This document shows, in pieces, positions 1 through 6,861 of a stretch of DNA of 16,201 bases (positions within the stretch are counted from its first letter, which is position 1; the number at the start of each line of letters is the position of its first letter). The stretch comes from CAIOZW01 sp049317725 (lineage in GTDB: Bacteria > Acidobacteriota > Blastocatellia > RBC074), in the NCBI GenBank assembly GCA_049317725.1, contig JBMOHS010000093.1:1-16201 (forward strand). The letters are read 5' to 3'. The notes beneath the pieces were generated by a model. It worked only from the letters and a program-made list of their open reading frames with translations. It was not told the origin of the DNA and ran no database searches. Made by a program: the position numbers and the translations under genes.

Positions 1-19
1 CAGGCTTGGGGAGGACCAT

Positions 20-60
20 GCGGGCCGGAGGCCCGCGCACCCAGGAGGCCTTGTGCCTCC
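20..60. repeat. Two adjacent GC-rich hairpins
   Basis: Two inverted repeats stand side by side. GCGGGCC (20-26) and GGCCCGC (30-36) form a perfect 7-bp stem around GGA. GGAGGC (44-49) and GCCTCC (55-60) form a 6-bp stem around CTTGT. No T-run follows, so this is not a classic intrinsic terminator. It could close an upstream gene outside the window, or be one copy of a dispersed intergenic repeat; the window has no second copy to test that. Confidence 0.55.
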
Positions 61-119
61 CCTGTTCTCGCATGGAGGAAAGATGGGGCAACCCTGTGGT
101 TACTCTATTTTCCTTCCCC

Positions 120-176
120 ATTCTCAATTCTCCATTCTCCATTCCCATTCCCATTCCCATTCCCATTCCCATTCTC
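120..176. repeat. Composite microsatellite of 7-nt and 6-nt ATTCYC units
   Basis: Three 7-nt units come first: ATTCTCA (120-126), ATTCTCC (127-133) and ATTCTCC (134-140). Five perfect 6-nt ATTCCC units follow (141-170), then one ATTCTC unit (171-176). The array is strongly pyrimidine-biased on the + strand. It lies about 50 nt upstream of the candidate promoter. Such an array can vary in copy number by slippage, but whether this one does cannot be told from one sequence. Confidence 0.9.
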
Positions 177-226
177 CCCATGGTTCCGAATTTGCATTTC
201 AGATAGAGTGTGAATAGAATCACATT

Positions 227-255
227 TTGAGTGACCCGCAGATCTTTTCTATAGT
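227..255 (+). promoter_or_regulatory. Candidate sigma-70 promoter for the supra-operon
   Basis: TTGAGT (227-232) is separated by exactly 17 nt from TATAGT (250-255). The -10 box matches TATAAT at five of six positions and the -35 box matches TTGACA at four. Transcription would start near 262. A CAGATCTTTT word (239-248) lies within the spacer. A second TATAGT at 669-674, about 60 nt before serA, has no good -35 at normal spacing. The assignment rests on consensus only. Confidence 0.45.
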
Positions 256-447
256 CTGTTACTCTCTTTGATTGGCCCGCCTCTGATCTGGCCGGGTTCC
301 CTCTGGTTATCTTGGACTTGGTCCTTCGCTCGAACAGATCTTTTGTGGGGGCGTGGACGGGGCGAGTGGATCTTGATTCTCACGTACTTGATCATCTTAC
401 CTTTCTCTCAGGTGATCTCATTTGTCGATCCAAGTCACGACAGATCT
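239..447. promoter_or_regulatory. Three spaced CAGATCT words, possible operator sites
   Basis: CAGATCTTTT occurs at 239-248 and again at 335-344, and CAGATCTCTC at 441-450. The core AGATCT is palindromic. Start-to-start spacing is 96 and 106 nt. The first copy sits between the -35 and -10 boxes of the candidate promoter, a typical repressor position. A seven-base word would not be expected three times in about 700 nt by chance, but no factor is known and the reading is inference. Confidence 0.25.
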
Positions 448-510
448 CTCTCTTTTGACGCCTTCTCTCCCGACTCGGCGCGAAGGGTCAACAAAGCGGG
501 ACTATTGAAA

Positions 511-531
511 AGCAGCAGAATCTTCTGCGCT
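511..531 (+). promoter_or_regulatory. Leader hairpin with bulged A
   Basis: AGC (511-513) pairs with GCT (529-531) and GCAGAA (515-520) with TTCTGC (523-528), leaving A514 bulged and a very tight loop that probably opens to four bases. No T-tract follows, so it is not a terminator. It could equally be read in DNA as a near-palindromic protein site. Function unknown. Confidence 0.4.
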
Positions 532-545
532 GATCGGTGAGATCG

Positions 546-697
546 GTCAGGGAAACTGGGTCAGTGTGACTGAGTGGGTTGGGTACGCCGGTCTCTTCAA
601 AACCAAGAGGAGGGACCAGCACCAGTCTTGGTGGCAAGCTTGGCGGGATCACCCTTTCGGGGTTGGAGTATAGTCAGGGAAACGTGGTTAGTGAAAC
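546..697 (+). repeat. 25-nt imperfect direct repeat in the serA leader
   Basis: Positions 546-570 and 673-697 match at 20 of 25 bases. The first 11 bases, GTCAGGGAAAC, are identical, and the rest follow the pattern KKGGTYAGTGNNAC. The copies are 127 nt apart, and the second ends 36 nt before the serA start codon. The first copy overlaps a small inverted repeat, TCAGT-GTG-ACTGA (561-573). They could be paired regulator sites, paired RNA elements, or the trace of a local duplication. Confidence 0.6.
602..632 (+). promoter_or_regulatory. Alternative stem-loops in the leader
   Basis: ACCAAGA (602-608) can pair with TCTTGGT (626-632). A competing stem, CACCA (620-624) with TGGTG (629-633), uses some of the same bases. 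Mutually exclusive stems are what an attenuation or riboswitch-like leader would need, but both are short and may be chance. Confidence 0.25.
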
Positions 698-720
698 ATG
701 GAAGCAATCGGCCTGAGCCG

Positions 721-727
721 GGAAGGA
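721..727 (+). promoter_or_regulatory. serA ribosome binding site deciding the ATG at 734
   Basis: GGAAGGA lies 6 nt before ATG 734. The in-frame ATG at 698 has no comparable site and would add 12 residues with no family support, so 734 is preferred. Confidence 0.7.
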
Positions 728-733
728 ATCGAA

Positions 734-2314
734 ATGAAAATTCTGATCAGCGACAACCTATCAACGCACGGGGTTGAGGTACTGCAGCGATATCCGACCC
801 TGGAAGTCGACGTTCGGGTCGGTCTCTCTCCGGCTGAATTGACGGCGGTGATTGGACAGTATCAAGGGTTGATCGTCCGGAGTGAGACGAAGGTGACGGC
901 CGAGATTCTGCAGGCTGCCGAGCAGTTGCAAGTGATTGGTCGAGCCGGGACTGGGGTTGACAACATCGATGTGGGGGTAGCAACACAGCGGGGAATTGTG
1001 GTGATGAACGCAGCGGCGGGGAATAGTGTGACGACCGCCGAGCATACCATCTCCCTGCTGATGTCGTTGGCCCGAAAGATTCCGCAGGCCCATGCCAAAT
1101 TGAAGGCTGGCAAATGGGATAAGAAGAGCTTCATGGGCGTCGAGTTGGCGGGAAAGACGCTGGGAGTGATTGGGCTGGGGAATATTGGCAAGATCGTTGC
1201 CTCGCGAGCGGTTGGACTGGCGATGAAGGTGGTGGCGTACGACCCCTTCATCACGCGGGAGGTCGCGCTCAAGTCCGGGATCGAACTGGGGACCTTGGAA
1301 GAGGTCTTCCGGCAGGCGGATTTTCTGACGGTCCACACCCCGCTGACGGAAGAGACCCGGGGGATTGTCGGAGAGGCTGCCTTCGCCAAAATGAAGCCAG
1401 GGGTGCGCATCATCAACTGTGCCCGGGGCGGACTGGTCGATGAGGGCGCGCTCTACGAGGCGATCCGTTCGGGAAAGGTGGCGGGAGCGGCGCTGGATGT
1501 CTTTGTCAAGGAGCCAGTGCCGACCGATCATCCGCTGCTGACGCTCGACGAGGTCGTCGTCACGCCCCACCTCGGGGCATCGACCAATGAAGCCCAGGAC
1601 TCCGTGGCGGTGACAATCGCGGAGCAAGTGGCCAGCTTCCTGACGACGGGGGCTGTTGCCGGAGCCGTCAATGTTCCAGCGGTCAGTCCGGAAGCGCTGG
1701 AACACGTCAGTCCGTACTTGGCGCTCGCGGAGAAGATCGGCAGCTTTCAGGCACAGTTCTTCCATCAGCCCGTCCGGGAGATTCAGATCGCTTACCGTGG
1801 CCAAGTTGCCGAGTTGGATGTCCGGCCCCTGACCCAAGCGGTGCTGATTGGGCTGCTCAAATCGGTCAGCGCGCGCATCACCCCGGTCAACGCCTCGTTG
1901 ATCGCGGCGGAACGTGGCTTGCAGGTCACCGAGACGAAGGCGCTCTCCTCGCAGGATTTCACGAGCCTCCTTGAAGTCATCGTCCGTGGTGAGGAGGGAG
2001 AGTGCCGGATCGCGGGCACCATCTTTGGCTCGCGTGACCTGCGGATCGCCTACATCAACAATTACCGGATCGAGGCGGTACCGGATGGTCATCTGTTGGT
2101 CATTCACAATGATGACCAGCCCGGTGTCGTCGGGCGCATTGGGACCTATCTCGGAGAGCACCAAGTCAATATCGCGCAGCTCTATCTGAGTCGAAACCGA
2201 CCTGGAGAGGCGGCGATGTCGGTCTATCAGGTCGAGAGCGTGCTTGATAGCCCGACACTTGCTGGGCTGACGGCCGTTCCCCACGTGCTTTGGGTGCGCC
2301 AAATCCGCCTCTGA
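734..2314 (+). CDS. serA: D-3-phosphoglycerate dehydrogenase (long form with ACT domain)
   Basis: This cytoplasmic enzyme oxidises 3-phosphoglycerate to 3-phosphohydroxypyruvate with NAD+, the first step of serine synthesis. The product is 526 aa, the usual size of the long SerA form found in Bacillus, cyanobacteria and mycobacteria. Visible features are the substrate-domain motif GRAGTGVDNIDV, the Rossmann loop GLGNIG (147-152), and the catalytic set Arg231 (in ARGGLVDEG), Glu260 (in KEPVP) and His279 (in TPHLGAST). An intervening domain follows from about 315, and a C-terminal ACT domain from about 453 (VIHNDDQPGVVGRIG). ACT domains in this family commonly bind serine for feedback inhibition. 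The start at 734 is chosen for its ribosome site and for the typical N-terminus MKILISDNLS. It is the first gene of the cluster, 25 nt before hisF. Its product serine is also the co-substrate of TrpB encoded downstream. Confidence 0.97.
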   Translation: MKILISDNLSTHGVEVLQRYPTLEVDVRVGLSPAELTAVIGQYQGLIVRSETKVTAEILQAAEQLQVIGRAGTGVDNIDVGVATQRGIVVMNAAAGNSVTTAEHTISLLMSLARKIPQAHAKLKAGKWDKKSFMGVELAGKTLGVIGLGNIGKIVASRAVGLAMKVVAYDPFITREVALKSGIELGTLEEVFRQADFLTVHTPLTEETRGIVGEAAFAKMKPGVRIINCARGGLVDEGALYEAIRSGKVAGAALDVFVKEPVPTDHPLLTLDEVVVTPHLGASTNEAQDSVAVTIAEQVASFLTTGAVAGAVNVPAVSPEALEHVSPYLALAEKIGSFQAQFFHQPVREIQIAYRGQVAELDVRPLTQAVLIGLLKSVSARITPVNASLIAAERGLQVTETKALSSQDFTSLLEVIVRGEEGECRIAGTIFGSRDLRIAYINNYRIEAVPDGHLLVIHNDDQPGVVGRIGTYLGEHQVNIAQLYLSRNRPGEAAMSVYQVESVLDSPTLAGLTAVPHVLWVRQIRL

Positions 2315-2339
2315 GAGAGACTGGGAGGGAGTCTGCCCG

Positions 2340-3167
2340 ATGCTGGCCAAGAGGATCATCCCTTGTTTGGACGTTGACAACGGTCGGGTTGTCAAGGGAA
2401 TCAGCTTCGTCAATTTGGTGGATGCCGGGGACCCGGTCGAGCAGGCGGCACGCTATGATCGGGAAGGGGCTGACGAGCTGGTCTTTCTTGACATCACCGC
2501 TTCCTCGGATCGGCGGGAGATCGTCGCTGGGATGGTCCGCCAAGTGGCCGACCAAGTCTTCATTCCTTTTACGGTTGGGGGCGGGATTCGGACGCTCGAC
2601 GATATCCAGTTGATGCTCAAGGCGGGCGCTGACAAGGTCTCGATCAATACCGCGGCGGTGCGTGATCCCGCGCTGATTCGGGCAGCTGCCGAGCGGTTTG
2701 GCGCGCAGTGTGTGGTCGTCGCCATCGATGCCAAACAACGCCTCCATCCTCAGTCGGTGGAAGAGGGGGTGGGGGAGGCCCCTCTTCCGGCCTGGGAGGT
2801 CTACCTGCATGGAGGTCGAACCCCCACCGGGATCGATGCGGTCGCTTGGGCCGAGGAGGCAGCTCACCTCGGGGCAGGGGAGATCCTGCTCACAAGTATG
2901 GATCAGGATGGCCGCCGGGATGGGTACGACTTGGCGTTGACCCGGGCGGTGGCCGATGCGGTCTCGATCCCGGTGATTGCCTCTGGTGGAGCAGGCACCT
3001 TGTCCCATTTGCATCAAGCCCTGACCGTCGGGGGGGCCAGTGCAGTCCTGGCGGCCTCCATCTTTCATTTTGGCCAGTTGACGATTGGAGAGGCCAAAGA
3101 GTACCTTCGGTCACAGGGGATCCTGATGCGAGCCTCGGCAGAAGCCGGCCACGAGATTGGCAGCTAG
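2340..3167 (+). CDS. hisF: Imidazole glycerol phosphate synthase cyclase subunit HisF
   Basis: HisF forms a complex with the glutaminase HisH (not in this window). It turns PRFAR plus ammonia into imidazole glycerol phosphate and AICAR in histidine synthesis. The 275-aa product has the N-terminus MLAKRIIPCLDVDNGRVVKG with catalytic Asp11. Catalytic Asp130 sits in VVVAIDAK, the phosphate-site motifs TVGGGIR and ASGGAG are present, and TSMDQDG lies near 185-191. The family is usually 250-260 aa. The extra length is an insertion of roughly 14 residues after Asp130 (about 133-150), in the loop that in other HisF proteins is a short hairpin. The ATG is preceded by GGGAGGGAG at 2322-2330. It follows serA by 25 nt and is probably cotranscribed with it. 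Confidence 0.97.
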   Translation: MLAKRIIPCLDVDNGRVVKGISFVNLVDAGDPVEQAARYDREGADELVFLDITASSDRREIVAGMVRQVADQVFIPFTVGGGIRTLDDIQLMLKAGADKVSINTAAVRDPALIRAAAERFGAQCVVVAIDAKQRLHPQSVEEGVGEAPLPAWEVYLHGGRTPTGIDAVAWAEEAAHLGAGEILLTSMDQDGRRDGYDLALTRAVADAVSIPVIASGGAGTLSHLHQALTVGGASAVLAASIFHFGQLTIGEAKEYLRSQGILMRASAEAGHEIGS

Positions 3168-3238
3168 AGGGGAGACCGAGGCGCGAAAGCCGGAAAGTTG
3201 AATGTGAGACCGACCATTTGTCAGGGAGGTGCAACCAG

Positions 3239-4393
3239 ATGAGACGTTGGAGAGTAAGGGAGAACGGTGGCCAAGACCGGATGGCCACGTCAGTGGGCTG
3301 GCTCTGCCTCAGTCTCATCGTGGGAATGATGGCTCTCGACTCCCAGCCGGTGTCGATGGCTCGTGTGGCGGCAGGAGCAGACTCGAACAGGTCAACTCAG
3401 GCTGGTGCTGCTCTCGAAACGAAGACAGAGTCGAAGCCGGTCAGATTTCCCGGGCATGGGGTCACGCTTGCCGGCTCGCTGCTGGTGCCGCCGGCACCCC
3501 GCGCCGCCAAGCGTCCAGCTGTTCTCCTCGTCGGAGAGGAAGGGACATCGACCCGGGATGGATATACTGTTGGCAAGGCGACTCATCAGATCTATCTGGA
3601 GATTGCCGAGGGATTGGCGGCCGCAGGCATACCCAGCCTGCGATTTGATCGTCGCTGCCAAGGGCAGAGCGAGTGCCGTCAGCCCCAATCCTTTGACGAT
3701 CTGATCGATGACACCTATGCCGCGCTCCGGTTTCTCGGTGCTCAACCGGGCATCGATGCCTCCCGCCTCGTCATCGTTGGTCACGGCGAGGGAGGATATC
3801 TGGGCATATGTCTTCTCTCGCAGAAAGAGGGTGCGGCCGCTGGGTTAGTGTTGATCAACACTTCCGGCAGAACACTCGGCAAGATGTTGCGGGAAGAGTT
3901 TCAGGCCCGAATGAAGGAAGAGGGGCGAACGACAGCCGAAATCAATCCCGTTCTCGCCCGATCCGAACGCATCTCGCGCCAGTTGGCCTACGGGGTGGCC
4001 AACTTATCTTCGGAGAAGCTCGACCCCAGCAACCGGTATGACGCTGAACTGCTTCGCCGGATCGCCCAGCACCCGATGGTCGTCAGCCTGCTGGTGAATG
4101 ATCCGCTCCAGATCATTACCGCCGTACGCATTCCTATCCTGCTGGTACAAGGCGAAAAAGATCTCAGAGTGACGATGCGGGATGTTAGGTTCCTTGAGGA
4201 GTCCCTCAAGCGGACCAATCATCCAGATTTTTCGGTTCGGACGTTCCCCGACATGGACCATTGGATGAAGATCAACCCAGGGCCACCCAGCTTTGCTTCC
4301 GAAGAGGATGCCACCAGACCCTTCGAGAAGGAATTGATTCCCGTGTTGATCCAGTGGAGCAAGTCGCGCTTCGCGGATCGTCCTCGCCGGTGA
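3239..4393 (+). CDS. Exported alpha/beta-hydrolase-like protein lacking the nucleophilic serine
   Basis: The 384-aa product looks exported: a charged N-terminus, a hydrophobic stretch at about 18-33 and a possible cleavage after VAA (43-45). The rest has an alpha/beta-hydrolase fold: a strand VLLV (96-99), LRFDRRCQGQSE (134-145), the nucleophile-elbow position VGHGEGG (180-186), an acid strand LLVQGEKD with Asp308, and FPDMDHW with His341. The elbow normally reads GHSxGG. Here the codon at 3785-3787 is GGC, so residue 183 is Gly, and the upstream oxyanion motif HGSG is replaced by GEEG (99-102). Asp and His of the triad remain. It is therefore probably not a classical serine hydrolase, and may be a binding protein or use other chemistry. 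The start has GGGAGG at 3224-3229, 9 nt upstream. It is wedged between hisF and hisIE without obvious pathway logic. Substrate unknown. Confidence 0.85.
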   Translation: MRRWRVRENGGQDRMATSVGWLCLSLIVGMMALDSQPVSMARVAAGADSNRSTQAGAALETKTESKPVRFPGHGVTLAGSLLVPPAPRAAKRPAVLLVGEEGTSTRDGYTVGKATHQIYLEIAEGLAAAGIPSLRFDRRCQGQSECRQPQSFDDLIDDTYAALRFLGAQPGIDASRLVIVGHGEGGYLGICLLSQKEGAAAGLVLINTSGRTLGKMLREEFQARMKEEGRTTAEINPVLARSERISRQLAYGVANLSSEKLDPSNRYDAELLRRIAQHPMVVSLLVNDPLQIITAVRIPILLVQGEKDLRVTMRDVRFLEESLKRTNHPDFSVRTFPDMDHWMKINPGPPSFASEEDATRPFEKELIPVLIQWSKSRFADRPRR

Positions 4394-4495
4394 GATCTCT
4401 CCCGAGGGGCATCGGCGTGCCGGCCATCCTGCCTTTCATCGCCGCAGTTCAGTACGGTGGGAGATCGAAGATCCAAGATCAAAGGTAAGCAGGAG

Positions 4496-5227
4496 ATGCA
4501 GCATCTGAAGTTTGATGAGCAAGGCTTGATTCCCGCCATCGTGCAGGACGATCAGACCCGGGAAGTCCTCATGATCGCCTACATGAATGCGGAGAGTCTT
4601 ACCCGTACCTTGCAAACGGGGGAGACGTGGTTCTGGAGTCGCTCGCGGCAATCGCTCTGGCACAAGGGGGAGACCTCTGGGAACATCCAACAAGTGGTCG
4701 ACCTCCGCGTGGATTGCGATGGAGACGCGCTGTTGGTACTGGTCAGGCCAAAAGGGCCGGCGTGTCATACCGGGGAGCAGACCTGCTTCTACCGGAGTAC
4801 CTCCGGAGAGGAGTCTGGATCGCTCGTCGAGGTGAAGGAGTCCCGCCAAGACCTCACTCTCGTCAATGTCGCCGCGCTCGACTTGGGAATTCTGCTCGAA
4901 GATCTCTACCAGTTGATTCGAGAGCGGGCCGAGCAACGTCCAGAGAACTCATACACGACGTATCTCTTCGAGAAGGGGCTCGACAAGATTCTCAAGAAGG
5001 TTGGCGAAGAGTGTGCGGAGACGATCATCGCCGCGAAGAATGTGCGGGGAGTGGAGGGGCGGCAACAATTGTCAGCGGAGATCAGCGACCTTCTCTATCA
5101 CCTGCTGGTATTGATGGTCGATCGTGATCTGCGATTGGCCGACATTGTCTCCGAGCTGCATGCGCGGACTGGGCGCCCTGCCGAGCGGAAATATCACCGC
5201 CTGACGCAGGAACGTGGCACTCAGTGA
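4496..5227 (+). CDS. hisI: Bifunctional phosphoribosyl-AMP cyclohydrolase / phosphoribosyl-ATP pyrophosphatase
   Basis: This HisIE fusion catalyses steps two and three of histidine synthesis: removal of pyrophosphate from phosphoribosyl-ATP and ring opening of phosphoribosyl-AMP. The 243-aa product has the HisI domain at about 5-105. It carries Cys74, Asp75 and Asp77 in CDGDA and Cys90 and Cys97 in GPACHTGEQTC, the zinc- and magnesium-binding residues of the family. The HisE domain runs from about 131 to 235, with the helical motif KILKKVGEECAETIIAAKN and EISDLLYHLLVLM. ATG 4496 is preferred because the family N-terminus is close to KFDEQGLIPAIVQD. An upstream GTG at 4457 would add 13 residues without support. 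An AAGG at 4482-4485 is a weak ribosome site. The 102 nt before it are non-coding, so hisF and hisIE are split by the hydrolase-like gene. Confidence 0.95.
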   Translation: MQHLKFDEQGLIPAIVQDDQTREVLMIAYMNAESLTRTLQTGETWFWSRSRQSLWHKGETSGNIQQVVDLRVDCDGDALLVLVRPKGPACHTGEQTCFYRSTSGEESGSLVEVKESRQDLTLVNVAALDLGILLEDLYQLIRERAEQRPENSYTTYLFEKGLDKILKKVGEECAETIIAAKNVRGVEGRQQLSAEISDLLYHLLVLMVDRDLRLADIVSELHARTGRPAERKYHRLTQERGTQ

Positions 5228-5334
5228 GAGTGCCTGAGGGCGGGGGCCGGAGCGGGGGCGGGCTCTCTCCTCCGATCTGCTGCGGAGCGGGAGTAGCTCC
5301 TTGGATCCTGTCGTGAGACTCGGGTCGAGTTTGA

Positions 5335-6861
5335 GTGGAGTCGAGATTGCAGATCACACCAACAACCTATGAAGAGTTTGTCGCCCTGGCGGCACGGGGA
5401 ACGGTCGTTCCCCTGGTCAAGACGGTGATGGCCGATTTCCTGACTCCCGTTTCCGCTTACTTGCGCATTGAAAGGGAGGCCGAGCAGGCGTTTCTGCTTG
5501 AGTCGGTCGAGGGGGGCGAGAAGATTGCGCGGTACTCCTTTCTCGGGTGTGCACCACATACCATCGTTCGGGCCCATTCTGTTGGGGGGAGTGGGCACGA
5601 TCCGGAGGTGCTGATCGAACGGGGAGGGGAAGTGGTCGAGCGGCGCCAAGCGCCGTTGCTTGACGTGCTTCGCCAACTGACCGCCTCGCAGCACCCGGTG
5701 CCGATCCCTGGGCTCCCTCCATTCTCCTGCGGAGCGGTGGGCTATCTTGGGTACGACGCGGTGAGGTGGTTTGAGGAGCTTCCGGCAAAAGCGGAAGACG
5801 ACCTTGGGCTGGCACCGGCGGTCGTCATGTTCTTTTCCAGCCTGCTGGCCTTCGACCATGTCCGCCACCAGATCCACATTATTGTCAATGTGCTGACCGA
5901 GGGGATTGAGGGAGAGGAGGCACTGCGCGGGTGCTACATTGCGGCGTGTTCGGAGCTGGCTCGACTGGAGGCTTGCCTGGCTGCGCCGACGCCGCTGCCG
6001 GCAGTGGCTGTGCGCCAATCCCCGCTCGCGATCCGGTCGAACATGTCCAAGGAGAAGTATCTCTCCGCCATCGACCAGATCAAGGAGTATATTCGTGCCG
6101 GAGATGCTTTCCAGGTCGTCTTCTCCCAACGGTTTCAGACAGAGATCGAGACAACCCCCTTTCAGATCTATCGTGCTCTGCGGGTGATCAATCCCTCTCC
6201 CTACATGTTCTTCCTCAAGCTGGGACCGGAGGAGACGTTACTGGGGGCTTCTCCAGAAATGTTGGTTCGGTGTACGGGGCGCGAGCTGGAGTACAGGCCG
6301 ATCGCGGGGACAGCGCCGCGTGGCAGCACGGAGGAGGAGGACCGGCGGCTGGAAGAGCGGCTGATGGCCGACGAGAAGGAGCGGGCCGAGCACATCATGC
6401 TCGTCGACTTGGGCCGGAACGACTTGGGCCGAGTCTCGACTTATGGATCTGTCCGGGTCGAGAAGTTGATGTTCATCGAGCGCTTCTCGCACGTCATGCA
6501 TCTCGTTTCGAGCTTACGGTCGACCCGCCGGGAGGATCTCGACTGTTTCGATGCCCTGGCGGCCGTCTTTCCTGCGGGGACGGTCTCGGGTGCACCGAAG
6601 GTGCGAGCCATGCAGATCATTGATGAGCTGGAGCCTACCCGACGCGGAGCGTATGCGGGGGCAGTTCTCTATTTCGACTACTCGGGCAATCTCGATTCGT
6701 GTATTGCCCTGCGGACGATGTACGTTCGGGGCCGGCACGCCTACGTGCAGGCGGGAGGGGGGATTGTGGCGGACTCCGTCGGGGAGACGGAGTTCGAGGA
6801 GACGATCAACAAATCACGGGCGCTGATCCGTGCGATCGAACTCGCGGAGAGAGAGCTATGA
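5335..6861 (+). CDS. trpE: Anthranilate synthase component I
   Basis: TrpE converts chorismate to anthranilate using ammonia from the TrpG subunit, the committed step of tryptophan synthesis. The 508-aa product is full length. The N-terminal regulatory part contains LLES (54-57), the motif of the tryptophan feedback site in the family. The catalytic part contains SPYMFFLKLG, GASPEMLVR, RPIAGTAPRG, DLGRNDLGRV and GTVSGAPK (415-422), followed by YAGAVLYFDYSGNLDSCIAL. The start is uncertain: GTG 5335 opens the frame but has little ribosome site, while TTG 5347 has GGAG (5337-5340) 6 nt upstream and would shorten the protein by four residues. A 107-nt GC-rich gap separates it from hisIE. The stop overlaps the next start as ATGA. 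No leader peptide with tandem Trp codons was seen in the gap. Confidence 0.96.
   Translation: MESRLQITPTTYEEFVALAARGTVVPLVKTVMADFLTPVSAYLRIEREAEQAFLLESVEGGEKIARYSFLGCAPHTIVRAHSVGGSGHDPEVLIERGGEVVERRQAPLLDVLRQLTASQHPVPIPGLPPFSCGAVGYLGYDAVRWFEELPAKAEDDLGLAPAVVMFFSSLLAFDHVRHQIHIIVNVLTEGIEGEEALRGCYIAACSELARLEACLAAPTPLPAVAVRQSPLAIRSNMSKEKYLSAIDQIKEYIRAGDAFQVVFSQRFQTEIETTPFQIYRALRVINPSPYMFFLKLGPEETLLGASPEMLVRCTGRELEYRPIAGTAPRGSTEEEDRRLEERLMADEKERAEHIMLVDLGRNDLGRVSTYGSVRVEKLMFIERFSHVMHLVSSLRSTRREDLDCFDALAAVFPAGTVSGAPKVRAMQIIDELEPTRRGAYAGAVLYFDYSGNLDSCIALRTMYVRGRHAYVQAGGGIVADSVGETEFEETINKSRALIRAIELAEREL

Larger units (their letters stand above)
1..733. other. Non-coding region and long leader upstream of serA
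   Basis: No convincing gene is seen on either strand. The short open frames here have no good ribosome site, include low-complexity repeat translated as Ile-Pro runs, and resemble no family I recognise. The stretch holds two GC-rich hairpins (20-60), a tandem repeat (120-176), a sigma-70-like promoter (227-255), three CAGATCT words (239, 335, 441), several small inverted repeats (511-531, 602-632) and a 25-nt direct repeat (546-570 and 673-697). If the 227-255 promoter is used, the serA transcript would have a leader of roughly 470 nt, long enough for regulation. I found no T-box, tRNA or known riboswitch signature by eye. Confidence 0.7.

Noticed and set aside
6..206. 66-codon open frame with an Ile-Pro repeat
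   Set aside because: The repeat is a translation of the ATTCCC microsatellite; there is no good ribosome site and no recognisable domain.
344..370. G-rich stretch as a quadruplex
   Set aside because: It has only two runs of three or more G, too few for a standard quadruplex.
268..540. 90-codon open frame in the leader
   Set aside because: Composition looks random, there is no ribosome site, and it starts just downstream of the candidate promoter, where an untranslated leader is expected.
698..733. Upstream in-frame ATG for serA at 698
   Set aside because: It adds 12 residues not seen in the family, while ATG 734 has a well-spaced GGAAGGA and the expected N-terminus.
761..2413. 550-codon open frame on the minus strand across serA
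   Set aside because: It is a shadow of high-GC coding sequence; the encoded protein is Arg/Pro/His/Gln-rich without motifs, and serA is unmistakable on the plus strand.
5228..5334. Possible trp attenuator before trpE
   Set aside because: I saw no short frame with tandem Trp codons and no terminator with a T-run in this 107-nt gap.
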